The position numbers and the translations under genes were made by a program. The notes under the pieces were generated by a model. The model was not told the DNA's origin and searched no databases. It saw only the letters and a program-made list of their open reading frames with translations. Positions 8,777 through 18,130 of a stretch of DNA of 64,000 nucleotides are shown in pieces; the stretch's first letter is position 1; each line of letters opens with the position of its first letter. Source of the DNA: Gnetum montanum. Its lineage: Eukaryota > Streptophyta > Gnetopsida > Gnetales > Gnetaceae. Location: contig MNCI01000177.1 in assembly GCA_015680685.1 (NCBI GenBank), forward strand, positions 77,825 to 141,824. Direction: 5' to 3'.

Positions 8777-10759
8777 TTATTGAAATGGGGGATATCCCCC
8801 ATAACTAAACGATTGATTATGGCTAGGATTAATAAATGGAAAATGAGGATCCTTGCATATTGGAAATATTGAAACTGGTCCATACTCACCCCATTGGGGT
8901 TCACACACTTGATTTTAGTAAGCATAGTGGGGCACTTCATACGATGTAGTTCCCGGATAACGAGTTGACCCACTATGATGTTGGTGACCGTTAGATGGTA
9001 TGCAAGGATTGGGCTGATGCCTCCCATGGTTGTGTTCATTGGGCCTTGTGGTTGTTGGAGTGTTAGTTGGTGGCCCTGATGAAGTTACATGAGGCGTTGG
9101 GTTCGAAGGTAAGGGTGCACCACATTGTTGGACTTGTGCTGGGTTGGAAGATGCAGTGGCCTCAGAATTATGTTGTCCCTTCCTACGGCCGTGTTTAAAG
9201 AAAGGACGCTTTTGATGTTGAGGAGGCTCTTCACTGCTGTTAGTAGCAGTAGCACAAGTGTTGTTCATGGGTTGCGGTGGTGCAAGTACGTAAGGGACAG
9301 TTGGTGGCGATGTATAAGGAGGGAAAGGATGAGAATGCTGAAAGTTAGGAGAAGGATAAGGTGCACAAGGTGGTGGTTGTGTTGGAGGCATGGGTTGATA
9401 GTATTGTGGGGAATAGTAGTGTGGTGAGATAAAGTATGTTGGCTCAGTTGGAGAAACAGGGTGTTGAACGTTATAAGCATTTGGATTCAGAAAATGTGAA
9501 GGGTGCCTCCAGTCTAAGGGTGGATTCCCCCACGACTAGGGTTGTTGCCACTGTGGTCTAACACAGTATCTCTGTACGAACTTTGGATGTAACGTGTTTC
9601 CCCAATGCTCATGTAGATGTAACAATATTGGGCATTGGCCTTTGGGGTGATCGTACAGGCATATGTTGCATTCATGCATATGATTAGCAGTTGAGCGCTT
9701 ATTCCCTTCATTCCTTCTTTCCGAATGTCTATGATTTCGTCCTACTTCTTGGGTTGTGAAAACTTTATCTCCAATGATGTTGACATATTCTCCACACTTT
9801 TGATTCATCCATTCCAACATCTTATTGATCTTTGCCTCGACTTCTTCTAACAATTGTTGTATAGGCAAAGAGGATGTTTCCACCTTGAAATTTGTTGATC
9901 TCTCCTTGTTATGATCAGGGACTTTTGTTGAGTTGCAATTTTGGTCCCGTTGATGTTTTTCAACACTCTCCCATGTAGCTAATTCTCCTTCTTCTTTTGC
10001 TACCCGCTTAATAAGCTCTTGGATTTGATGGGTTTGTAGGTTGTATAATTGACCTTGGGCATACGTTCCTAAGGTCTCTCTTATTTCAGTACGGAGCCCA
10101 TCCATGATATGGTACATTAGCCTTTCCTGGGAAAACCCATGGCCTGGACAGTTGTTTAATAGTGAATAATATCTTTCTAAGGCCATGTCCAAGGGTTCAT
10201 GTTTTGCTTGTTTCCACTCTTGGATTTGTTTCCTCAAGGCTGACACTCTTGCGTAGGTTTGATATTTTTCATTAAACACTTCTACCATTGTTGACCAGCG
10301 TCGTATCGAATTTGGTTTTAACGATCTATACCATACTTTAGCTTGGTCAACGAGTGTCATAGGAAAGAGCTTCAATTTTTGCCAACTGTTATCAATGTTA
10401 TTCCATGTGCAAGCATCGTAGAAGGCTAGTAAATGTTGATGTGGATCTAAGTCATAGCCTCCTAAAAATTTGGGAAAGTGGTTTAAATCAAGCCTGGGTA
10501 GTCGGCTCTCTTTACGATGCCTACGTGAGATTTGAACAGCCTCTTGTATTTGCGTTAAGCTTGTAGTGGCCAGTGGGGGTTCATCGTCATCGGGTAAGTT
10601 ATGTCTTCTTGTGTTAGGATGACGTTGTTTTTGTTCATGCTTATAGAAAACTCCCACTTCAGGTTGTATACTCCAATCTTCATCGTCATATAGCTCATTG
10701 GTTCTCCAATGAACATCCTCACTAAGTGTGGCGTTATTATCATCTTGTCGAAGAGACAT
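8777..10759 (-). pseudogene. gag: Gag of copy 1 with Pro/His-rich C-terminal tail
   Basis: A single 660-codon frame runs from ATG 10759 (MSLRQDDNN) to TAA 8777-8779, broken only by TAG at 9536-9538 and TAA at 8915-8917. Copy 2 has CAG and TAC at these places, so both look like later mutations. Residues about 95-225 form a retrotransposon Gag domain (FPKFLGGYDLDPHQHL, MTLVDQAKVWYRSL, QIQEWKQ). Residues about 380-395 hold CNICLYDHPKGQC, a CX2CX3HX4C knuckle one residue shorter than the usual CX2CX4HX4C. The tail is rich in Pro, His, Asn and Gln and ends FSYGGYPPF. Relative to copies 2 and 3 about 100 residues are missing near residue 45. The start is chosen because copies 2 and 3 share MSLSQ at the same place. 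It would form the virus-like particle. Confidence 0.85.
8785..8802. repeat. 18-bp perfect palindrome centred on GATATC
   Basis: ATGGGGGATATCCCCCAT is its own reverse complement. It lies inside the end of the Gag frame, coding for YGGYPP. Copy 2 (46134-46151) has one mismatch and copy 3 (63327-63344) more. Confidence 0.7.
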
Positions 10760-10875
10760 TGTTGTGTGTGAATTTATGTGGCTTTTTATAATTTCTTCTT
10801 TTTAAGAGATATATCATTAAGTTCTTTACAACGACCTTGTATGATTTAACTAATCTAGATAACTAGCACCATCCC

Positions 10876-11349
10876 NNNNNNNNNNNNNNNNNNNNNNNNN
10901 NNNNNNNNNNNNNNNNNNNNNNNNNNNNNNNNNNNNNNNNNNNNNNNNNNNNNNNNNNNNNNNNNNNNNNNNNNNNNNNNNNNNNNNNNNNNNNNNNNNN
11001 NNNNNNNNNNNNNNNNNNNNNNNNNNNNNNNNNNNNNNNNNNNNNNNNNNNNNNNNNNNNNNNNNNNNNNNNNNNNNNNNNNNNNNNNNNNNNNNNNNNN
11101 NNNNNNNNNNNNNNNNNNNNNNNNNNNNNNNNNNNNNNNNNNNNNNNNNNNNNNNNNNNNNNNNNNNNNNNNNNNNNNNNNNNNNNNNNNNNNNNNNNNN
11201 NNNNNNNNNNNNNNNNNNNNNNNNNNNNNNNNNNNNNNNNNNNNNNNNNNNNNNNNNNNNNNNNNNNNNNNNNNNNNNNNNNNNNNNNNNNNNNNNNNNN
11301 NNNNNNNNNNNNNNNNNNNNNNNNNNNNNNNNNNNNNNNNNNNNNNNNN
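10876..11349. other. Assembly gap, 474 N
   Basis: The gap covers the primer-binding site and most of the copy 1 5' LTR. By comparison with the 991-bp 3' LTR about 736 bp plus the primer site should be here, so the N count under-sizes it. Confidence 0.9.
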
Positions 11350-11604
11350 AACCACATTCACCACACTGCAGGCAGACACGGGAAAAATTCTAACTCTGGA
11401 GGGATCAAACTGCTAGAGCTTCACTACACTAAAATTGGGATCCCCAAACAAGGGAGAGCCGCCTCTTATTTATAGACATGGCGGCTGACTGCGATATTGC
11501 GTACGCGATATTGTAGGGAAGGACATGATATCGCGTACGCGATATCGCGGGGGATGCCATATCGCGTACGCGATATCGCGGCCGACGCAAACCGCGTCTC
11601 ATCA
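11350..11604 (-). repeat. Copy 1 5' LTR, visible outer 255 bp
   Basis: It matches 3939-4171 of the 3' LTR. It carries the GATATC array (11490-11582) with one more palindromic unit than the 3' LTR, including perfect palindromes at 11527-11546 (GATATCGCGTACGCGATATC) and 11560-11577. The TATA box is at 11468-11478 (minus). It ends GTCTCATCA next to the GTAGG duplication. Confidence 0.9.
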
Positions 11605-11609
11605 GTAGG
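11605..11609. repeat. Target-site duplication GTAGG, right copy
   Basis: This is the partner of 3176-3180. Positions 11610-11628 then continue the interrupted LTR of element A (GGTACCTCGCCGCTCATCA). Confidence 0.9.
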
Positions 11610-11628
11610 GGTACCTCGCCGCTCATCA

Positions 11629-13130
11629 AAGATGCATTTCTTTCATCTATCATCCAACTTGCTTAAAAATTGCTTTGGTGTCTTGACATAGTAGTGGCAT
11701 ATAAATGTTCTCATGTGAGAAATGTTGGAAATTCTTCTATGGAGTAGCTCATATGGAGTTTTTTCATTATTTTTTTATTGATCACTTTATGTATAAGTTA
11801 AGTTATCAGAGTTAGTGTCATGTTCCAATAGCCATATGTGAGTTTAGCATGTTTAAAGAGACGTCTCATTTTGTTTTGCAATGTTCTATTTTTCTTCTCA
11901 ACTATGTCATTTTATTATGGGATGTATTCACAAGTGGTTTAATGAAATATATTCTCTTTAGTGTAAATTTTAGTGAATCTCTTGTTGATAAACTCTGCTC
12001 CTCTATCTATTTGAATATTCTTTATGATGATATTTTTATGTTTCATCAATATGAAAATTTCTTCAAACCTGTTGGATGTTTCATCTTTGCTTCTTAGATT
12101 GTAGGTCCATGTAAATCTAGAATAGCCATCTATCATTACAAAGAAATAATTATCTCCTCCAATGAACATGATTAGCATGGGACCTACAAGGACAATGTGG
12201 ATGAGATGTAATGATTCTTTGACTTTTTGCATAGGATTGGTGTGAGATGAATTCATTTGTTTGCTTTTAATGAAAATTTCTCATTTGTCCTTTGGGATGT
12301 CTTCGACTTTCATGCAAATAACTTTGTTCATTTTTATTATGTTTTCTATCTTTGGATATGATGTGTGTACAAATATTTTATGCCAAACTTTAGCTTCTTC
12401 TTCTTTACCTTGGTGGTCCTGATCCTTTGTCACTTTTGTAGTGCTAATGCTATTCATAATTTATAGAGATGAATTCATTTGATCAATGGGTTTGATGTAA
12501 TTTTGTTGATTTTTTATAGTGTCAATGAGATTTCCCTTCAAATCTAAATGTTAATAATTCAAAAAATATATTTTATTATTAAGTGCTCTTATTTTACAGA
12601 CCTCTTCACCATTTTCTTTAGTTATATTACAAGTTTTAATTTTAAAGCTAATTTTAATGCATTTTTCTGAAATTTGTCCTACCATAAGAAGAGAGTTGAA
12701 TAACTAAGGAAATGATAAACTTTAGTTAAATTCAATACCTCATTATTCAAGAGTTTGAGTATGCAATTTCCTATACCTTCTATGTTAAGAAATTTGTCAT
12801 CACCAATTTGGATGTTGCCAATCCTTTATGGTTTGTAATTGAAAATCTATTCTTTCTAGGAAATCATGTGATTAGAGCACCCACTACTAATAATCCATGT
12901 ATCTTGATTAACTACATTAATGACCTTCATATAAGAATGGTTGCCTTGATCAAGTTTTTTTTTCAGCATTAGTACCTTCTATTTTGTTTAAATTTTATTC
13001 TGTTTTCATTTGTTACTGAAGGTAAATTTCATGTCCAATTCTTTTCCAGTAGTCTTCATATGTGTCTTTTCGTATTACAAAATCTGCATTGAGGAATTAG
13101 ATATTTTTTAATTATAATTCCATCTTCTTC
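11629..13130 (-). pseudogene. Ty1/copia relic: Gag knuckle to integrase
   Basis: Read on minus from 13.1 to 11.63 kb. A decayed zinc-knuckle region with KDTYEDYWKRIGHE lies near 13030-13090, with Cys positions lost. An integrase core lies at 12256-11939 with GGDNYFFVMIDGYSRFTWTY, the typical copia GG.YF..DDYSR pattern with D to G. Further integrase sequence continues to 11629, where the right end of element A interrupts it. The remaining 3' part would lie left of the window. The frame is broken and non-functional. Confidence 0.65.
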
Positions 13131-14109
13131 TATTAGAATACAAATTTCTCTAAACCTTTCTTTGATTTCAATCATTGATTTTTAGAGGTAAGAATATTCA
13201 AAATAATATTTTATTTTGCAAATTTTTGGCAACCCAATATATTGAATGATGTGAGTGGACCAATTGAGAAAAGCTAAATTTTTTTAAAAATAATTGTAGT
13301 TATGATATATTTGCAATCCAAATGAGTATTAGGTTGATCCTAGGCTTGTTGGAAAGCTCATTTTGTAATCTATATGCATATAAAATTTTTGATCAATTAG
13401 AATTTATTTAATGATTCAAATATGTCCTAAAAAAGGAGTTTTAAATAAAACTATTTAGTGTCTAAAATAGGAGTTTTAAAAAAGGAGTTTTAATGATTTG
13501 TGTTACATCCTCCTAGGCTTTGACTAACCAATAGAGGCTCCCCACAGGATGACTTATGTTACATTTGCCTTAGGTTCTACAATTTGACTTGAAGAGGGTG
13601 CCATGTAGTCACAACACATAAGCATCAAAGGGGTTTGAAATTTTGACTATGCAAGGAATGAAAGGGTATTGGGATGTAGGAGTAAATGTGAGTAGGATAT
13701 AATGGGATAATAGGGATATGCATTCTTGTGAGGCTTAACTATTCCAATCATGCACATTAGAGTAATGTGATGACTTGCTGCTACGATGAGATGCATCTTT
13801 GCACAATCGCCCAAGGCTTCATTCTACAAACACAACTTTGAGAAGACAAGAAAAACACATAATACATAAAGCAAATAACATGTTAGGGGGTGATGATGCT
13901 GCAAGTGCTCCAAAGGCTATGTTGGTGGCAAGTGTTCAAAAATCTAGCAAAAATGGTGGAAGGTGATGATGCTACAAGTGCTCCAAAGGTAGCACCAGTT
14001 GTAGGTGCTCCATTCTAGGACTATAGTATTCCCACCTGCATGGTGTAGAAAAGAGGAAGGGGGTAGGGTGGGGAGTTAGAGTTATTCTCACTTGCTTGCT
14101 TGCAGAACT
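13131..14109. other. No gene seen; short duplication
   Basis: AT-rich sequence without supported coding potential. One duplication is visible: GGTGATGATGCT(G/A)CAAGTG at 13890-13909 and 13962-13981, both followed by CTCCAAAGG. It is probably degraded retroelement flank or untranslated region. Confidence 0.5.
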
Positions 14110-14590
14110 ATGTGTGGTTAGCTACAAACCTAGTTTAAGGGCATGGTAGACAGTAACCCTATTAGTTTAAGGTTGTAGTAGACCGTACACCTAATTTAAG
14201 GACTTGGTAGACTATGGTGTGCTAGTTTATAGTACCAATAGACTACTATGTGCTAGTGTAGCATCATAGCGAACATATGCTATGCTAGTTTACCGTCATA
14301 ATCCAAGGACTAGTTGTGCCAATTTAACGTTATAGTGGATGAATGCTATGCTAGTTTAACATCATAGTGAACGTGCTATTGTACTAGTTTAACATCATAC
14401 CAGACAAATGATATGGGTGCCAATTTAACATCATAGCGGATGAGCTACACTAGTTTAATGTCATGGTGGATGAGTTGCTGTGCTAATTTAACATCATAGC
14501 GAATGAGCTACTTGCTAGTTTAATGTCATGGTGGACAAATGTTGTGCTAGTTTATGATCATGGAGGATGAGTTGCTTACCTTGTTGGATT
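14110..14590. repeat. Degenerate tandem array, CTAGTTTAACATCATAG motif
   Basis: About ten units of 40-60 bp centre on CTAGTTTAACATCATAGTGG variants (for example 14283, 14345, 14389, 14451, 14516). The array lies just 3' of the Tat-like pol (minus sense). The array at 24120-24480 uses the related core CTAGTTTAAGGCCATGG. Confidence 0.7.
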
Positions 14591-14649
14591 GATGTGCAGC
14601 AATGCATGCTAGGCATAGTAAGGCTTTAGGTATGAATGGTTCACTAGAT

Positions 14650-15660
14650 TGGCAAACTCATTTCTATCTTGATTAGTAAGCTTAAATGCTCTGTTGTCAT
14701 AGGTCTTAGTGACCAAGAAAGGCCCTTTCTAGTTGGCTAAGAATTTATCTATGGGTTCTTGAGCAACCTTGAGGACTAGGTTCCCTTTCTTGATCGGGCG
14801 TTGATACTGGTTGCGATGATCTTTTTACCATTACTTTTCTTGATACTATTCAATACAATCAAGCATCTACATGTGCTCCTCCTCTATTGAGTTGAGGTTT
14901 ATAGTTCTCAACTCATTATTCTGAGCTTCTTCAATGAGGTTTAAGAGGATCACTTGGAATGATGGAACCTATAATTCAAGCAGAAAAATTGCTTTAGATC
15001 CATACAAAAGGCTATAAAGTGTCGTATCTGTTATCATTTGGTGCATTGTGTGATAGGCCTAGAGCATGTAGACTAATTGCTCATGCCATTGCCATTTGCT
15101 GTTGCTTAGCATTTTCTTTAGAAGGTTGATGATGACTTTGTTGGTAGCCTCTGCCTAGCCATTTGCCTAAGGGTAGCATGGTGATGAAAAGGAATGTTTG
15201 ATGCCAAAATATTCACAAAAGGCTTTAGTTTTGGCACTACTAAACTATGGCCCATTATCTCTTATGATGGTCATGGGTAAGCCAAAATGGATCATTATTT
15301 TATCGAGTCTGAATTTGCAAACCTATTGTGATGTCATCTTCCTAAGGAAAGTAGCCTCAACCCATTTGGTAAAATACTTAGTTGTGATTGTTATGAAGCT
15401 ATGCCTTGTGGAGGAATTAGGTGTTATGGGTTTGATGATGTCCAAGTCCCAACATTAGAACGACCACATGATTTGCATTATATGCAATTCAGTTGGTCGC
15501 ACATGCATTTGGTTGCCATGCCATTGATAGATGTTACATGTTTTGACCTTAGAGATGCAAATGTGCTCCATGTAAGGCAAATAATAGCCTATCCATCTAA
15601 TTTTTAGTACCATTGTCCTAGGTGCTATGTGGCCTTCATACAATTCCTCATGGACTTACT
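14650..15660 (-). pseudogene. Ty3/gypsy (Tat-like) integrase remnant
   Basis: Read on minus from 15660. A remnant of the HHCC zinc region comes first (GHIAPRTMVLKIRWIGYYLP, then KTCNIYQ where CxxCQ is expected). The catalytic core follows with KYFTKWVEA, then DNGP (about 15255) and GIKHSFSSPCYP before AEATNK (about 15140), so the acidic triad region is recognisable. In-frame stops fall where Gln is conserved (before ANG and AEA). A C-terminal extension continues to about 14650. It would insert cDNA into the genome when intact. Confidence 0.75.
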
Positions 15661-16119
15661 CAATAATTGTTTTTACTTCATCATTACTTACACTGGTTAG
15701 CAGTATGCCATCGTAGGATCTGCAACATAACATGTTATCACCCATGATGACAAACTATTGCAAACATTTGTGTACTGCCTATTTTTTGGCAGTAGTTAAA
15801 TGTTGTGAAGGTTCATCCTATAGAAGGTATGCCTTGATGTTATTATACCACTCTCCGACGTGGGTTGTGCTTACTGTGGCTATGGATGCAACGTTAGTGA
15901 TTTGCATGATAGACATAGTGTAGTTTTCCATTGAGGTGTGCAACAGGTCGAACATGTTAGGCGCAATGCTTAAGGCTACTGTTGCTAGTGTGTTGGCTAT
16001 GGCATTTTCATTTCAAGAATATGTTGGACATCAACAGTTACAAAATGTTGAAGCAAGTGCTTTGCGAGGTCATAGTAAGGCTATAAATGTTGGGCCTTAC
16101 AAGCATAAACCTTTGTTAC

Positions 16120-16440
16120 TTGGTTGATCACTAATTGTGAGTCACCTCAAATTGCTATGTGTTGGATCCCTAGGTCACATGCTACAAGGATATCATGGAG
16201 GAGACCTTCATACTTCACCACATTGTTAGTGCAAGGAAATGTGAAATGATATGCAAAGGATTGGATCTTCCTAGAGGTAAATGTGATAATGGTAGTGGCA
16301 CTACCCCTTTGGAAGGTTGAAGCTCTATCAAAATGTAGGAGTGCCTCATAGTTATCATGCACTTCACTAATGCTATTAATGTGCTCACCCAGGAATTCTG
16401 AATCTATGGTTGCTTGATCATTTATAGGTGAAGCCATGAG
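16120..16440 (-). pseudogene. Second, archaeal-type RNase H domain
   Basis: The frame 16437-16147 contains FDRASTFQRGSATTIITF and TNNVVKYEGLLHDILVACDL, matching the DGAS...TNN.AEYEALL signature of the additional RNase H typical of Tat-lineage Ty3/gypsy elements. The catalytic pattern is altered (E to K in TNNVVKYE). Its position between the first RNase H and integrase is as expected. Confidence 0.7.
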
Positions 16441-16529
16441 TTATGAAATTATATCTTGACCTTTTGTTAAGGTTTGCACAACATAGTGTAGGTCAAACTC
16501 CGCTATTATTGCTTTCCATCATGCGATGT

Positions 16530-16830
16530 GGCTACTTTTGTAGATGTTTGTTGTGATTGCTCAAACTATTTTTTTTTTTTTTTTTACAAATGATGTTAAC
16601 TTGACTGCAAAAAAGGTAATGCCTCCACTTCTTAAGTGAGAATACTAAGACAAGGTAGTGATTTTCCACATCATTGTATTTCACTTCATGGGCTACTAAT
16701 GCATGGATCAAGTAGTAAATTGGAACCTTTGTGCCATCAACTTGTTTTTGGCAAAGCAAAGAAGCAATGGATGTGTTAGGAAGTGGCAAGGTAGATGTAA
16801 AAAGTTTTATCTCCTTATGGAGGGTGAATT
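16530..16830 (-). pseudogene. Ty3/gypsy RNase H (first) remnant
   Basis: The frame 16789-16532 holds PIYYLIHAL, VKYNDVENHYLVLVFSLKK and RHYLFCSQVN, the usual PVYY.SRAL...Y...EK..LALV.A..KLRHYL pattern. A poly-A/T tract at 16568-16585 disrupts its end. Confidence 0.75.
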
Positions 16831-16859
16831 TTAGTAGTTGTGCTAGCTCTTACTTAATG

Positions 16860-18130
16860 TTGTCAAATTCTTATTGACATTGAGTGGTCCACTCAAAGTG
16901 GGCTCCTTTCCTAAGCAGATGTTGCATTGCTTGTAACTTATTGATTAACTAAGTGATAAACTTGCATATAAATTGCAACCTACCTTGCAATCCTCATAGC
17001 TCCTTAAGGTTTACTAGTAGTGCTAAGTTGGTTATGGCCTTAACCTTGTCGGTGTGTACATGTATACCTGCTTCAGATACTAAAAAGCCAAGTATCTGGT
17101 CCATTTTAACATAGAAAACAAACTCCTTGGGGTTTAACCTAAGATCTTGTTTTAAGCAACATTTAAGCACTAAGGCTAGATCATTTGCATGGTTGTGAGC
17201 CACTTTGGACTTAATGACTATGTTGTCGATGTAATCATTGAGAAAACTTAGCATGTAATCAATAAAGATGTATGTTATTCCATGTTGATATGTTGCTCCT
17301 ACATTCTTGAGTCCAAAAGGCATCATGGTATAGTAAAATGTACCCCAGGGGATCATGAAGGTTATACTGAGTTGGTGCTTAGGGTTGATCCTAAATTGGT
17401 CGTAGCCCAAGAACCCATCCATAAAGGATAACAAGACATGTCCAACCGTGGTATCGACCAATTTATCAATATTGGGCAATGGAAAGTCATCTTTGATGGT
17501 GACCTTGTTTAGGTCCCAAAAGTCTATGCAAATGTATATGCTTCCATTTTTTGTAGGCACAACTACAATGTTAGAGAGCTAGTTTGCATCATCAATAGCT
17601 TGAATGACACTAGCTTTGTAGAGCTTACTGATTTTGTCACAAACTACCAACACACCTTACGCTGAACCTTGCATGATTTTTGTTTAACTAGTTTAATGCA
17701 AAGATTGGGAATGATGTTGTGCTAGACTAGCTAAGGATCTAGGCATGGCATGTCTTCATATGACCATGCAAATTTCTTGATGTTATCATTAAGCACTCTA
17801 GTGATGTCTTGGGCATGTTGGGGCTCTATCAAGGAGCTTGATTTTTAATGCTTTCACCTTACCATTAAGTGTAGCCATTGGGATCTTAACAAGGGAATCC
17901 TCTGTGACATCCCTTGCCTCTAGATTGAAAGCCTTAACTAGATGGTTGGGCTAGTCTAGTGCTGCCTCTATGTATTCTATGTACTCATTGTAGGTTATAG
18001 GCTCAAGGTCTAGGCAATAAGGGTTGTCAATGCATCACTTGATATCACCATGAGGTTTGGTGAGGACTAGAGGTGAGAGAAGTTGCTCATGCATTGCAAT
18101 GTCATGTTCCTACAAAATCCTGCAAAGTCA
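16860..18130 (-). pseudogene. Ty3/gypsy (Tat-like) reverse transcriptase remnant
   Basis: The best frame is 17560-16994 with CIDFWDLNKVTIKDDFPLP, then LLSFMDGFLGYDQ, then MPFGLKNVGATYQ and DYIDNIVIKSK. The catalytic YVDD box has become YIDN, losing the second Asp. Upstream, FAWSYEDMP (about 17770-17745) marks the RT N-terminus, and decayed sequence continues to about 18130. Gag-pro of the same type and strand begins only at 24.8 kb, so 6.6 kb separates pro from RT. Confidence 0.8.

Larger units (their letters stand above)
3181..11604 (-). mobile_element. Copy 1: complete gag/ORF2 LTR element without pol
   Basis: This element is read on the minus strand. Order: 5' LTR (11350-11604 visible, rest in a gap), leader, Gag (10759-8777), non-coding middle with an internal promoter-like module (7374-7285), ORF2 (6819-4343), 3' untranslated stretch, polypurine tract (4172-4180) and 3' LTR (4171-3181). 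It is flanked by the 5-bp duplication GTAGG. No segment resembles retroviral protease, reverse transcriptase, RNase H or integrase, although the internal region is continuous from 4172 to 10875. The layout matches a large retrotransposon derivative that would depend on enzymes from another element. The primer-binding site is lost in the gap, but the sequence next to it (GGGATGGTGCTAG on minus) matches copies 2 and 3. Confidence 0.85.

Noticed and set aside
10855-11379. Long minus-strand ORFs made mostly of X residues (also 47564-47964)
   Set aside because: They are translations through N gaps and carry no evidence of coding.
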